Assembly (NCBI RefSeq): GCF_001953975.1
Contig: NZ_MBEJ01000028.1
Span: forward strand, 124,001-188,000
Reading direction: 5' to 3'
Origin: Mycobacterium sp. NS-7484
GTDB taxonomy: Bacteria > Actinomycetota > Actinomycetes > Mycobacteriales > Mycobacteriaceae
Length of the DNA: 64,000 nucleotides
Positions 37,415-46,322 of this stretch are shown piece by piece; position 1 is the stretch's first letter; every line of letters begins with the position of its first letter. Below the pieces are notes generated by a model. It made no database searches and had not been told where the DNA came from. It saw only the letters and a list, made by a program, of their open reading frames with translations. The translations under genes were made by a program, and so were the position numbers.

Positions 37415-37456
37415 AGCAGATGTACCCGACACGCCGAGAAAAGCGGGACGTCTGCT
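37415..37456. repeat. Imperfect palindrome (family member D)
   Basis: AGCAGATGTACCCG at 37415-37428 against CGGGACGTCTGCT at 37444-37456; the arms pair with one bulge and a wobble. A run of 19 bases (37416-37434) is identical to 39406-39424 in member C, and the right end (CTGCTCGCGGGAGAAGG) resembles the pyrimidine-rich border of the other members. It separates two genes on the same strand. Confidence 0.65.
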
Positions 37457-37478
37457 CGCGGGAGAAGGGAAACCCACC

Positions 37479-38711
37479 ATGACCGAACAGTTCAGGGACG
37501 CACCGATTTTCGATGCCGACCAGCACATGTACGAAACCGGCGACGCGCTCACGAAGTTCCTCCCGGAAAAGTACTCACGTGCAGTGCAGTACGCCCAGAT
37601 CGGCCGTCAGACCCGCATCGTGATCAACAACCGGGTCACCGACTTCATCCCCAACCCGACCTTCGAGCGGGTCGCGGCGCCGGGCGCGCACGAGAAGTTC
37701 TTCGCCGGGGAAAACACCGAAGGCCTGACGCTGCGGGAGATGCAGGGCAAGGCGATCGACGCGCCCGCGGCCACCCGCAACCCCGAGGACCGCGTCAAAG
37801 AACTCGACCGCCAAGGCGTGGTCGAGGCCCTCAACTACCCCACCCTGGGTAGTCTCGTCGAGCACTCCAGCGCAGACGATCCGCAGCTGACCCTGGCTCT
37901 CGTGCACGCGCTCAATGAATGGATCCTGGAGCACTGGGGCTTCAATCACGCCGACCGGGTGTTTTCCACGCCGATCATCAACCTGTCGGAAGTGGATGCG
38001 GCACAACGGGAGCTGGAGTGGATCCTGGCCAAAGGCGCCAAGGTCGCGCTGATCAAACCCGGGCCGGTGAACGGCCTGCACGGCTGGCGCTCCCCTGCCC
38101 TGCCCGAGTTCAATCCGTTCTGGCGTGATGTCGAAGCCGCCGGGCTGCCCATCGTGTTGCATGCCAGCTATCCCCCGCTCGATGACTATGTCAACAAGTG
38201 GGAACCGCCTTACACGCAGAACTTCATGGCGCAGAGCGCATTCCGTTGGATGGTGTTGGGCCACCGCGAAATCGCCGACATGCTGACGGCGTTGATCTGC
38301 CACGGCACCCTGACCCGGTTCCCGAAGCTGCGTATCGCCAGCGTGGAGAACGGCAGCAGCTGGATCTTCCCGCTGTTCCACGACTTCGCCGATCTGTACA
38401 AGAAGATGCCACAGAACTTCCCCGAGCACCCGCACGACGTGTTCCGCCGCAACATCTGGGTCAGCCCGTTCTGGGAGGGTTGTGTATCCGACGTGGTCGA
38501 GACGGTCGGCTGGGACAAGGTGCTGTTCGGCTCCGACTACCCGCATCCCGAAGGCCTGGCCGAACCGAAGGGTTTCTGGAAGTACGCCGAGGGCATGGAC
38601 ATTCGCCGCACCTACGACTTCATGGGCGACAACGCGCGGCGCTTCATGGGCCTGCCGATCGCCAACCCCGATCCAGACGCGGTCAGACCACCGGCGATGG
38701 CCGAAGGCTGA
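37479..38711 (+). CDS. Amidohydrolase-2 (ACMSD-like) family protein
   Basis: A 410-residue TIM-barrel metal enzyme. The opening IFDADQHMYETGDAL is the D-x-H metal motif; later parts are IVLHASYPPLDDYV (metal His), ASVENGSSWIFPLFHDF and FGSDYPHPEGLAEP (final Asp). Its plan is closest to the 44134 gene (both have FIPNPTF near residue 60 and ENGS...FGSDxPHxEGLA). Possible reactions are decarboxylation or hydrolysis of a ring-derived acid. ATG 37479 follows GGGAGAAGG. It lies downstream of the DUF35/thiolase-like pair after the palindrome D. Confidence 0.87.
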   Translation: MTEQFRDAPIFDADQHMYETGDALTKFLPEKYSRAVQYAQIGRQTRIVINNRVTDFIPNPTFERVAAPGAHEKFFAGENTEGLTLREMQGKAIDAPAATRNPEDRVKELDRQGVVEALNYPTLGSLVEHSSADDPQLTLALVHALNEWILEHWGFNHADRVFSTPIINLSEVDAAQRELEWILAKGAKVALIKPGPVNGLHGWRSPALPEFNPFWRDVEAAGLPIVLHASYPPLDDYVNKWEPPYTQNFMAQSAFRWMVLGHREIADMLTALICHGTLTRFPKLRIASVENGSSWIFPLFHDFADLYKKMPQNFPEHPHDVFRRNIWVSPFWEGCVSDVVETVGWDKVLFGSDYPHPEGLAEPKGFWKYAEGMDIRRTYDFMGDNARRFMGLPIANPDPDAVRPPAMAEG

Positions 38712-38929
38712 AGCATCCGGGCCTGAAACTGCTGAGCGGCCATTGGGGTGACTCATAGCGTTCTGGCTGGAACGCCTTTTTGCCGGAATCTTGCCCTGGC
38801 AAGGTCCCGTCATCGCCGAGGTTGTTCCTGCCCCGGCCGGAGCGCACACTCTTTGTATTCAAGACAGGGGATTCGCAGGCGCCCGGGGCGGATACGGTCG
38901 CGGACGCCCAGCCCAATGGGGGTGCGGCG

Positions 38930-39346
38930 ATGGCAAACTCAACGACGACAAGATCAAGCCCGACAAGGACTCTCGCGAAGCGCATTGCATCGGGTGCAAC
39001 GGCTGTCGCCGCTGCGACGATGTTCGGCATCATGGCGCCGACCGGTATTTCGCAAGCCGAACCCGGCGTCTGGGACATCGAGGATTTCGACTCCTGCACG
39101 GACATCCTCAATGACGGTCTCAATGAATCTCTGCAGGAAAAGATTGACGATACGAAAGGTTGCTGTCGGCACAGCGGCGGGGTCTGGAACGAAGGCCAGC
39201 AGAAGTGTGAGGCGCCGCCGGCCGAAGCCAGCGGTGCCGGACGGATACCACCAGGCCTCGTACCCCGCGGCGACGTGCAGGTAGCGCCGTCGACTGTCCC
39301 GCCGCCATTGGCTCCCGTTCAACCCAGCCTGGCGCCGACTGGTTAG
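38930..39346 (+). CDS. Small secreted cysteine- and proline-containing protein
   Basis: A 138-residue protein from ATG 38930; the frame is open upstream but the N-terminus from here is a good Sec signal: basic start (RTLAKRIASG), hydrophobic core and a cleavage site after ISQA (about residue 43). The mature part of about 95 residues has WDIEDFDSCTDILNDGLNES, a double cysteine (GCCRHSGGVWNEGQ), a fourth cysteine and a tail rich in Pro (APSTVPPPLAPVQPSLAPTG). It looks like the mycobacterial group of small exported four-cysteine proteins of unknown function. It does not fit the surrounding catabolic genes. About 218 bp without a gene precede it. Confidence 0.75.
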   Translation: MANSTTTRSSPTRTLAKRIASGATAVAAATMFGIMAPTGISQAEPGVWDIEDFDSCTDILNDGLNESLQEKIDDTKGCCRHSGGVWNEGQQKCEAPPAEASGAGRIPPGLVPRGDVQVAPSTVPPPLAPVQPSLAPTG

Positions 39347-39400
39347 ACGCCGCGCTCCGGCAGGGGCGCAAGTGGCCGAGGCGCCCGCATAGTCGACGAC

Positions 39401-39450
39401 CAGACGCAGATGTACCCGACACGCGCGGGATTTGGGTACACCTGCGTCTG
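39401..39450. repeat. Palindrome between convergent genes (family member C)
   Basis: Arms CAGACGCAGATGTACCC (39401-39417) and its complement (39434-39450) pair at 16 of 17 positions, the odd one being a G-T wobble. It lies between the ends of the secreted-protein gene and the fadE gene, thus again between convergent genes, and shares its border and part of its stem with members A, B and D. Confidence 0.85.
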
Positions 39451-39456
39451 CTCGCG

Positions 39457-40632
39457 CTAGGAAGCCTTCGCCTTCGGGGCCGAATAGTTCGGCTTACCCA
39501 GGCCCAGGACATGCTGGGCGATCATGTTGCGGAACACCTCGAGCGTGCCACCGTAGATACCGACCAGTGGGGCGAAGCGGTAGATGTACTCACTGCGGTC
39601 GTCGGCTCCCCCGTCGGCCCCGATCGGCAGTGCGGCAACCGAACCCGCGATATCCATCAGGTCCGGGGAGATATCTCGCATGGTCTGTGCGATCGCCACG
39701 CGTCCGAAAATGCTGGGCGATGACAGGGATGCCTCCAGCCGAGCCACGCTGCGCCCCAACCGATATGCCACGGAGCCGTCGTCGATGGCGCCATTACTGC
39801 CAACCAGGGCAGCGACATTGTCGGCCGCTTCCGCCATGAAGCCGGCCTGATGCATCATGATCGCCACATCGTCGAGCCCGTCGTCGGCTGCGGCGACCGC
39901 ACCGTGCTCGGCGTCCAACGGCTCACGCACCACGGTCCAGCCGCCGTTGACGTCACCGAGCCGGTACTTGTCATCGACCCGCACATCGGAGTAATAGACG
40001 ATGTTGGTGCGATCACCGTCGACGGTGCGGATGCCCTGGATTTCGATGCCGTCGGAGTCCAAGGGCACCAGGAACATGGTGAGGCTCTTGTGTTTCGGCG
40101 CCTCTGGATCGGTGTTGGTGATCAGGAAGACGTACTGGCAGTTGTGGGCACCGGTGGTGAACATCTTGGACCCGTTAATGATCCATTGGTCACCGTCGCG
40201 CACGGCGCGGGTCTTGCAGGTGGCGACGTCAGAACCACCCTCGGGTTCGGTATAGCCCAGGCACATCCGGACGGTGCCGTCGAACACCCCGCGCAGCACG
40301 TCGTCACGGATCTCATCGGAAGCGAACTTGGCCACCGAACGGGCGATCATCACGGTGGTTCCCCATGTCACCCAGGGAACTTCGGCACGCCGCTTCTCGA
40401 GAATCCAGATGCGCCGCTGCACCCGGTTGAATCCGCCGTCGGCCTCGGCCTTGAACTCTCGTTCCAGATAGCCGGCCGCCCCCAGGGCCAGGTGCACACC
40501 CTCGTCGAAGTTGTCGCCGGTCTCGCGATCCCGCCGGATGACGTCTTCGGTCACCACACTCGACAGGAACTCTCGTACCTCGGTGCGGAACGCCTCGTCT
40601 TCGGTGGACAGTTCAACAGTTGAGAAATCCAT
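39457..40632 (-). CDS. Acyl-CoA dehydrogenase FadE, subunit 1 of a likely pair
   Basis: A 391-residue acyl-CoA dehydrogenase: RMCLGYTEPEGGSDVATCKT, DQWIINGSKMFTTGAHNCQY (flavin and substrate loops) and the C-terminal IYGGTLEVFRNMIAQHVLGLG. In the last motif the place of the usual catalytic Glu (YEGT) is Gly, so the base must come from elsewhere or from the partner. It lies 2 bp after the second fadE (40635-41678); such tandem, short fadE genes in mycobacteria often form alpha2beta2 heterotetramers for ring or side-chain dehydrogenation (family knowledge, inferred here). Last gene of a six-gene operon beginning at 46210. Confidence 0.9.
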   Translation of the reverse strand: MDFSTVELSTEDEAFRTEVREFLSSVVTEDVIRRDRETGDNFDEGVHLALGAAGYLEREFKAEADGGFNRVQRRIWILEKRRAEVPWVTWGTTVMIARSVAKFASDEIRDDVLRGVFDGTVRMCLGYTEPEGGSDVATCKTRAVRDGDQWIINGSKMFTTGAHNCQYVFLITNTDPEAPKHKSLTMFLVPLDSDGIEIQGIRTVDGDRTNIVYYSDVRVDDKYRLGDVNGGWTVVREPLDAEHGAVAAADDGLDDVAIMMHQAGFMAEAADNVAALVGSNGAIDDGSVAYRLGRSVARLEASLSSPSIFGRVAIAQTMRDISPDLMDIAGSVAALPIGADGGADDRSEYIYRFAPLVGIYGGTLEVFRNMIAQHVLGLGKPNYSAPKAKAS

Positions 40633-40634
40633 GT

Positions 40635-41678
40635 CTAAACCTTGCTTTCACGAGCCGCGACGATCTGACCGATGTGCACCGCCGTGGCACCCGGATCCCC
40701 GCCGGCCAGCGCCCAGCCGCGGGCCCGCACCAGATAGGCGGTGGCCGCGGCCTCCGCGGACACCCCCAGCCCACCCTGGACGTGCACCGCCATGGTGGCG
40801 GCCTTGGCGGCCTCCTCGGCCATGAACACGAACGCCGAGGGCGCCAGCTCGGGCCGCTCGTCAGGCTCGTTGTCGAGGAACCAGGCGGCCCGACGCGCCA
40901 ACCCACGGCCGCTCTGGACGGTGATCGCGATGTTGGCCAACGGATGCGAAATGCCTTGCAGCGTCCCGATCGGCACGCCAAGGGTGTAACGCGTCTTGGC
41001 GAATTCTGCGGCGATGGTCATCGTCTCCTCGACCAGGCCGACCAGGGCCGAGGCGGTCAACAGACGCCATTCATCCAACGCCCGTTGGTATTCCGCCATG
41101 GCATCGGCACCACTGGCCAGCACGACCCGCGAGTCGGCGGTGGCCGGGTCCACCCAGGCCATCGGCAGCTTGCCGATATTGTCGACGCGGGCCGGCCGCG
41201 TGGAGAACTCGAGCTTCACCACATCCTGTCCGTCGCGGACGACGATGTGGTCGGCGATCGAACCGGTGGGGATCAGCCGCGCGCCGGTCGGGGCGACCTG
41301 CTGCGGGTCGAACCCGACGATCTGGGTGCCCTGCACGATCTCCTCGGACTCGCATGCGCCGAGTCGGGCCAGCAACCGCGCGGCCACCACATGATCGATC
41401 CACGGCACCGGCGCCAGCGAACGGCCGAGTTCCTCGGCCACCAGGGTCAGGTCGACGAGCGTCGCCCCGTCTCCCCCAACAGTTTCGGGCAGAGCCATCG
41501 TGGTGGCGCCCATCGCGCACAAGCGTTCCCACAGACTCTTGTCGAAGCCCGACGGCTCGGAGGCCCGCACGGCCTCGATGTCGGAATGGGTCTTGAAGAA
41601 CTGCCGGTACGCGGTTTGCAGGTCGACGTGATCCTCGGACAGGCTGTAATCCAGCCTGCGTAGTTCGTAGCGGTCCAT
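40635..41678 (-). CDS. Acyl-CoA dehydrogenase FadE, subunit 2 of a likely pair
   Basis: A 347-residue acyl-CoA dehydrogenase-like protein: LWERLCAMGATTMALPETVG, FAKTRYTLGVPIGTLQGISH and AVHVQGGLGVSAEAAATAY. The FAD-binding loops are weaker than in its neighbour, as expected for one half of a heterotetrameric FadE. ATG 41678 shares one base with the stop of the upstream amidohydrolase (TGATG), so the two are co-translated. The frame continues upstream but inside that gene. Confidence 0.88.
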   Translation of the reverse strand: MDRYELRRLDYSLSEDHVDLQTAYRQFFKTHSDIEAVRASEPSGFDKSLWERLCAMGATTMALPETVGGDGATLVDLTLVAEELGRSLAPVPWIDHVVAARLLARLGACESEEIVQGTQIVGFDPQQVAPTGARLIPTGSIADHIVVRDGQDVVKLEFSTRPARVDNIGKLPMAWVDPATADSRVVLASGADAMAEYQRALDEWRLLTASALVGLVEETMTIAAEFAKTRYTLGVPIGTLQGISHPLANIAITVQSGRGLARRAAWFLDNEPDERPELAPSAFVFMAEEAAKAATMAVHVQGGLGVSAEAAATAYLVRARGWALAGGDPGATAVHIGQIVAARESKV

Positions 41679-42520
41679 CAGCTCTCCGTCTCGTGGGCCT
41701 CGCCGAAGAAAAACTCGGCAGCATTGTTGTACAGGTAGTTGTCCAGCACGTCTTCGGGAAGATCCAGCGCAAGCGCCTCGGGCACCACACGCTGCATGCG
41801 CAGCACCGGAAAATCCGACGCGAAGATGATTTTGCCCTTGCCCCGGGTCCGCATGAAATGCAGCAGGGACTCCGGTAGCCGCTTGGGCGACCACGCCGAG
41901 GTCATCAACCGGAGGTTCTGATACTTGATGAGCATCCGAATCGCGATGTCCCACCACGGATCCGCACCGTGGATCATGCACAGCTTAAGCTCCGGGAACC
42001 GGACACACACCCGGTCCAGGTGGATCGGATTCTGCACCTCACCCGGTATCGGCGGGCCGGGCAGGCCGGTGTTGACGCACAACGGCAGCTCGATCTCTGC
42101 GCACTTGGTGTAGAGCGGGTAGTACACCGCATCACTGGGAGGATACTGACCGTCACCCCAGAAGCTGGGCCCCACAACGGAATACGCGACGGGAAGGTCG
42201 GTGACGACCGCGGTGAGCTCGCGCAAGGAAGCAATCGGCCGTAACAGGTTCACCCCGCCCATCGCCAGCGCGAAGCGATCCGGGTGGGCCTCGACGAACT
42301 TCCGCGCGGTCACCGACGGCTTGACCAGGGAGTCCATCAGGATTGCCCGCTGCACACCGTGGGTGTCCATCTCGTCCAGCAGTTCCGACAGGTCGATGGG
42401 GTCATACATCGACTGCGGGCCCTTGAAGTAGTCGTCGCGCACCTTCTTCATGAAGGTGGGCTGGTTCTCGGTCTCGCCGAAGTGCACATTGGCAAGACAG
42501 TCAATCACCTTGTGGGTCAT
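41678..42520 (-). CDS. Amidohydrolase-2 (ACMSD-like) family protein, short form
   Basis: A 280-residue member of the Amidohydro_2 group, shorter than the 410-428 residues of the other three in this window. The N-terminal metal motif is changed: HKVIDCLANVHFGETENQP lacks the usual D-x-H. Later parts are CVNTGLPGPPIPGEV, LKLCMIHGADPWWDIAIRML and GKIIFASDFPVLRMQRVV (final Asp). So metal binding may be reduced and the reaction could be a decarboxylation or hydration. ATG 42520 overlaps the upstream FadD stop as ATGA. Confidence 0.85.
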   Translation of the reverse strand: MTHKVIDCLANVHFGETENQPTFMKKVRDDYFKGPQSMYDPIDLSELLDEMDTHGVQRAILMDSLVKPSVTARKFVEAHPDRFALAMGGVNLLRPIASLRELTAVVTDLPVAYSVVGPSFWGDGQYPPSDAVYYPLYTKCAEIELPLCVNTGLPGPPIPGEVQNPIHLDRVCVRFPELKLCMIHGADPWWDIAIRMLIKYQNLRLMTSAWSPKRLPESLLHFMRTRGKGKIIFASDFPVLRMQRVVPEALALDLPEDVLDNYLYNNAAEFFFGEAHETES

Positions 42521-44127
42521 ACCTTCATTCCTCCGGAAGCGACGTCCTTGGCCCACCGGTAATCGGCCTTGCCGTTGCCGAGCCTGCGGATCTCATCGAC
42601 AAAAAGCACCGCCTTGGGCAGTTTGAATCGGGCCAGCCGCGTCGCGCAGTGGTCGCGGAGGCCGTCGGCGTCCACCGCGCCGCGAAGCGCCACCACCGCG
42701 ACAACTTCTTCGCCCCATCGCTCACTCGGTCGACCCACCGCCAGTGCATCGGCCACCTGTGGGTGTGTCCGCAGGACCTCTTCGATCTCCTCGACGAACA
42801 CCTTTTCCCCACCGGTGTTGACCACCAACGAATCCCGCCCCAACAGGCGCAGGGTGCCGTCGGCCTCCAGCGAGGCACGGTCACCGGACACCACGACGCG
42901 CTCACCGGCCACCTCAGGGAAGGTTTTCCCGGTCGCCGCTTCATCGTTGAAGTAGCCCAACGGGATTCGACCGTTACGGGCCACCCAACCGACCGCGCTG
43001 TCACCAGGTACGAGGAACCGGGAGTAATCGTCGGCCAGCACCAAACCGCCGGCCCGCAGCTGAAACGTCTCGGCGGTCGGGGTTTCGCGCTGAGTGTGGC
43101 CGAAGCCCATGTTGCCGGTCTCCGAGGAACCGAACCCGTTGATGATGGTGATCTGCGGAATGTGTTCGAGCAGGGCCCGTTGATGTTTCGGGTTGGTGGC
43201 CGCGCCCCCGGTGCCGATCGCGAACATCGACGACAGGTCGTAGGACCGACGGCCCAACTCCTCGACGATCGGGGCGGCATACGCGTCGCCGACCATCGTC
43301 ATCAGCCCGATCTTCTCCCGCTGCGCGGTTTCTAGCACCGTTCGCGGGTCGAACCGCGGCTTGGTGTCATGCAGCACCACGGTCTGGCCCGACAGCAGAC
43401 CCGAGAACGCGGTCCACATCCCGGCCGCGTGCATCAACGGCGACACCGCGAACCAGGGCGGCCCGGCATGGACCACCTTGTCGTGGATCTCGCCGACCTG
43501 CTCATGGTCGGCGCCGTTCATCGAGGAGACATAGATGTCGCCCTGACGCCACATCACGCCTTTGGGCCTGCCCGTCGTGCCGCCGGTGCAGACCATCAGC
43601 AGGTCGTCCGGCGACGCCGGACCGACACGCTCTGGGTCCCCCTGCGCCAGAGCGTCTTCCAGTGTCAGCGCTCCGGGCAGCTTGGCGCCGTCGCCATCAT
43701 CGACAGAGATCAGCAGCTCGGCGGTGCTGTGCGCGAGCACGTCGGCGAATTTCGCGCCCAATGAGCGGTGGTAGATCACTGCCCGTGGCTTCAAGTAGGC
43801 CAGCAGATCGGCCACCTCGGCCGGGGTGTAGTAGTAATTCACGTTCACCGGCACCGTGCGCGCCTTGAGACAACCGATCACCATCTCGGGGTACAGATCG
43901 TTGTGCATCACGAGGGCGACGACGTCCTGACCGCATTCCCAGCGATTGAGGTCCTGACGCTCGCGGTGCGCCCCCAGCCCGGCCGACGCCAGAAAGTTCG
44001 CCAACCGGCGGGTCCGCTCTGCCCCCTGCGCGAACGTGGTGCGGCGCGCGCCACACACCGTCATCTCCCGGTCGGGCACCGCCTCGGCGATGGCGTCGAC
44101 GACGGCACCGATGGTCCATTCGGCCAT
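42517..44127 (-). CDS. Acyl-CoA synthetase (FadD)
   Basis: A 536-residue acyl-CoA ligase: LMVCTGGTTGRPKGVMWRQ (ATP loop), IINGFGSSETGNMGFGHTQ, LRLLGRDSLVVNTGGEKVF and the catalytic Lys near GNGKADYRWAKD. It is related in motifs to the FadD at 25702 (both FadD19-like). It activates a carboxylic acid to CoA for the FadE pair and hydratase of the same operon. ATG 44127, 6 bp after the stop of the amidohydrolase at 44134. Confidence 0.9.
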   Translation of the reverse strand: MAEWTIGAVVDAIAEAVPDREMTVCGARRTTFAQGAERTRRLANFLASAGLGAHRERQDLNRWECGQDVVALVMHNDLYPEMVIGCLKARTVPVNVNYYYTPAEVADLLAYLKPRAVIYHRSLGAKFADVLAHSTAELLISVDDGDGAKLPGALTLEDALAQGDPERVGPASPDDLLMVCTGGTTGRPKGVMWRQGDIYVSSMNGADHEQVGEIHDKVVHAGPPWFAVSPLMHAAGMWTAFSGLLSGQTVVLHDTKPRFDPRTVLETAQREKIGLMTMVGDAYAAPIVEELGRRSYDLSSMFAIGTGGAATNPKHQRALLEHIPQITIINGFGSSETGNMGFGHTQRETPTAETFQLRAGGLVLADDYSRFLVPGDSAVGWVARNGRIPLGYFNDEAATGKTFPEVAGERVVVSGDRASLEADGTLRLLGRDSLVVNTGGEKVFVEEIEEVLRTHPQVADALAVGRPSERWGEEVVAVVALRGAVDADGLRDHCATRLARFKLPKAVLFVDEIRRLGNGKADYRWAKDVASGGMKV

Positions 44128-44133
44128 CGCGGG

Positions 44134-45384
44134 CTACGCCGGCACCGTCAGGTGTGCGACCCCGGGTGCGACTCGGTGCACGTCACCGAGTAGTTCGAGA
44201 GCGTTGTCGCGCATGACCTTTCGGGTGTCCTCGAGACTGAACTCGGGGAACTGTGGAATGTCGGCGGTGAACGTGGTCGGATCGGCCAGACCCTCGCCGT
44301 GCGGCCAGTCCGAACCGAACAGGATCTTGTCCACCCCGATCGTATCGGCCAGCAACTTCACGTCGTCCTCGTAGTAGGGCGCGATCCAGACGTTGTTGCG
44401 TAGCTGCTCGACCGGATCCTCTTTGAAGTGATACGGCGCGTTGTTGGCCGCCTTCTTCAGGCGCTTGATCAGCCGGTACACGAAGTACGAGCCGTTCTCG
44501 ATGCTGGCCACCTTGAGCTTGGGGTGCCGGGTGAACACCTGGTGCACGATCATCGAGGCCATGGTGTCGTGGATCGCGCGATCGTCCATGATGACCATGT
44601 CCAGTGGATCCCGCTTGCCGAATCCCTTGAACACGCCGCTGCCGCCCCACAATGCCGGGACCGCCATGTATCCGGAGTCCGACAGGTGGAAGACGACGGC
44701 GACTCCGGCCTCGGCCAGCCGGGCCCACACCGGATCGTGCAGCGGGTCACCGAGTGAGCGCGGCCTGACCGCCCCGGGCACCGGCGCCGGCCGCACGCAC
44801 ACCAGCTTCGCGCCGCGGCCGATCACGAACTCGACCTCCTCGACCGCCTTGTCCGGGTCGGCCAGGGAGATAATCGGCGCCGACACGAAGCGACCGTCGG
44901 GCCGGTCGAAACCCCAGTCCTCATCCAGCCACAGGTTGAAGGCGTGCACCGAGGCCATGGTGGCCTCGATGTCATGCTTGAGGCCCTCTTCCACACCGCA
45001 CGCGAAAGTCGGGAGCATGAACACGGTTTCGAGGCGTTGGCGATCGAGCACCTTGAGCCGGGCGTCCCGGTTCTGATACTCGGGGTGTTCGGAAAGCCGG
45101 TCGACCTTCATCAGTGACGCCGGGTCGACGCCCTCGGGGATCTCGCCGCGGAACAGCAGATCCAGGCAGCCCGGCTCGATGATCGGGTCGAAGGTGGGGT
45201 TGGGGATGAAGTGGTTCACCGTGCCACCCATCACCGCCAGGGTCCGCTTCCCGTCCTGCACCATCTGCACGCCGCGGCTGCGGAACTCCTTGGGCAGATG
45301 CCGGGTGAACGCGTCGATCGGTTCGTAGTAGTGGTTGTCGACGTCGACGGCCAGATACGGAAGCCGTTCGGGAGCTTCGGTCAT
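44134..45384 (-). CDS. Amidohydrolase-2 (ACMSD-like) family protein
   Basis: A 416-residue TIM-barrel metal enzyme: YLAVDVDNHYYEPIDAFTRH (metal start, D-x-D-x-H), VVFHLSDSGYMAVPAL, KVASIENGSYFVYRLIKRL and LFGSDWPHGEGLADP. It is most like the 37479 gene. It lies 4 bp after the hydratase and 6 bp before fadD in the operon under operator copy 10. Reaction unknown; a C-C cleaving or hydrolytic step on a CoA ester or its free acid is plausible. Confidence 0.87.
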   Translation of the reverse strand: MTEAPERLPYLAVDVDNHYYEPIDAFTRHLPKEFRSRGVQMVQDGKRTLAVMGGTVNHFIPNPTFDPIIEPGCLDLLFRGEIPEGVDPASLMKVDRLSEHPEYQNRDARLKVLDRQRLETVFMLPTFACGVEEGLKHDIEATMASVHAFNLWLDEDWGFDRPDGRFVSAPIISLADPDKAVEEVEFVIGRGAKLVCVRPAPVPGAVRPRSLGDPLHDPVWARLAEAGVAVVFHLSDSGYMAVPALWGGSGVFKGFGKRDPLDMVIMDDRAIHDTMASMIVHQVFTRHPKLKVASIENGSYFVYRLIKRLKKAANNAPYHFKEDPVEQLRNNVWIAPYYEDDVKLLADTIGVDKILFGSDWPHGEGLADPTTFTADIPQFPEFSLEDTRKVMRDNALELLGDVHRVAPGVAHLTVPA

Positions 45385-45388
45385 GTCA

Positions 45389-46210
45389 TCAACCTTCTTT
45401 CAAGGGCGGGAAGTTCGGGGGCCGTTTTTCGAAGAATGCGGTGATGCCCTCGATGAGGTCGGGACGCACCATGGACTCGTGCATCAGCTTTTCGGCGCGA
45501 TCGCTGACGTCGACGACGTCGTCGAGGGCGTCGCCGTAGAGTTGGCGCTTGATCACGGCCATCGATGCCGGTGAGCAGTTCCGGGCCAGATCCTCGGCGT
45601 ATTCCAGCGCTCGCGGCAATAGATCATCCGGCGCCACAACCTCTTTCACCAAGCCGAGCTGCGCGGCTTCCTCGGCGAGAAACGTCCGGCCACTCAGCAG
45701 CAGATCGGCCGCGGCACCCCAGCCGGCCAGTCGCGGCAATATCCAGGTGATGCCGTATTCGCCGATCAACCCGCGACGCGGGAACGCGGTGGCGAATTTG
45801 GCACCGGCCGCGGCAAAGCGCACGTCGCACATCAAGGCGTGGGTGAGACCGATGCCCACGCACGCCCCGTTGATCGCCGCGATCACCGGCTTGTTCAGCG
45901 TGGTGAGGAAGTGCGGGTGCCGTTCGCCGACGATCTTGCTGACATCGGTGTCTTCACTGATGGATTCGCCGAGTGAGGCCATGGCGCCCATGTAGGCACC
46001 GGCGCAGAATCCCCGTCCGGAACCGGTCAGCACGATGGCCCGCACCGCCGGATCCGCTTCGGCGCGGTCGAAACTCGCGTACACGCCGGCCGAGATGTCC
46101 GCACCCCAGGAGTTCAGCCGATCCGGGCGATTGAGCATGATGATCGCGACCCCGGCGTCGGTGACCTCATACCGCACCGCCTCGGTTCCCACATCGTCGG
46201 CGAGCGTCAT
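45389..46210 (-). CDS. Enoyl-CoA hydratase/isomerase family protein
   Basis: A 273-residue crotonase: LNRPDRLNSWGADISAGVYA, oxyanion parts GSGRGFCAGAYMG and INGACVGIGLTHALM, and a catalytic Glu candidate in RRGLIGEYGITWILPRLAG. It should hydrate or isomerise an enoyl-CoA. The stop of the gene is followed 4 bp later by the amidohydrolase start. It heads the operon echA, amidohydrolase, fadD, amidohydrolase, fadE, fadE (46210-39457), with operator copy 10 located 44 bp upstream. Confidence 0.9.
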   Translation of the reverse strand: MTLADDVGTEAVRYEVTDAGVAIIMLNRPDRLNSWGADISAGVYASFDRAEADPAVRAIVLTGSGRGFCAGAYMGAMASLGESISEDTDVSKIVGERHPHFLTTLNKPVIAAINGACVGIGLTHALMCDVRFAAAGAKFATAFPRRGLIGEYGITWILPRLAGWGAAADLLLSGRTFLAEEAAQLGLVKEVVAPDDLLPRALEYAEDLARNCSPASMAVIKRQLYGDALDDVVDVSDRAEKLMHESMVRPDLIEGITAFFEKRPPNFPPLKEG

Positions 46211-46254
46211 CCGCCGAACACCTCCCGATACCGCGCCAGCCGTTCAGACATACA

Positions 46255-46273
46255 TACTGTATACCTATCGGTA
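46255..46273. promoter_or_regulatory. Shared 19-bp operator, copy 10
   Basis: TACTGTATACCTATCGGTA, the full left arm and a right arm with two mismatches. It lies 44 bp before the start of the six-gene operon at 46210, in the 112-bp gap after the DapA-like gene. Confidence 0.6.
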
Positions 46274-46322
46274 GTGCATTCCGCAAGCCCCGTGGAAGCG
46301 CGTCGACCTGCACAAAGACGAC

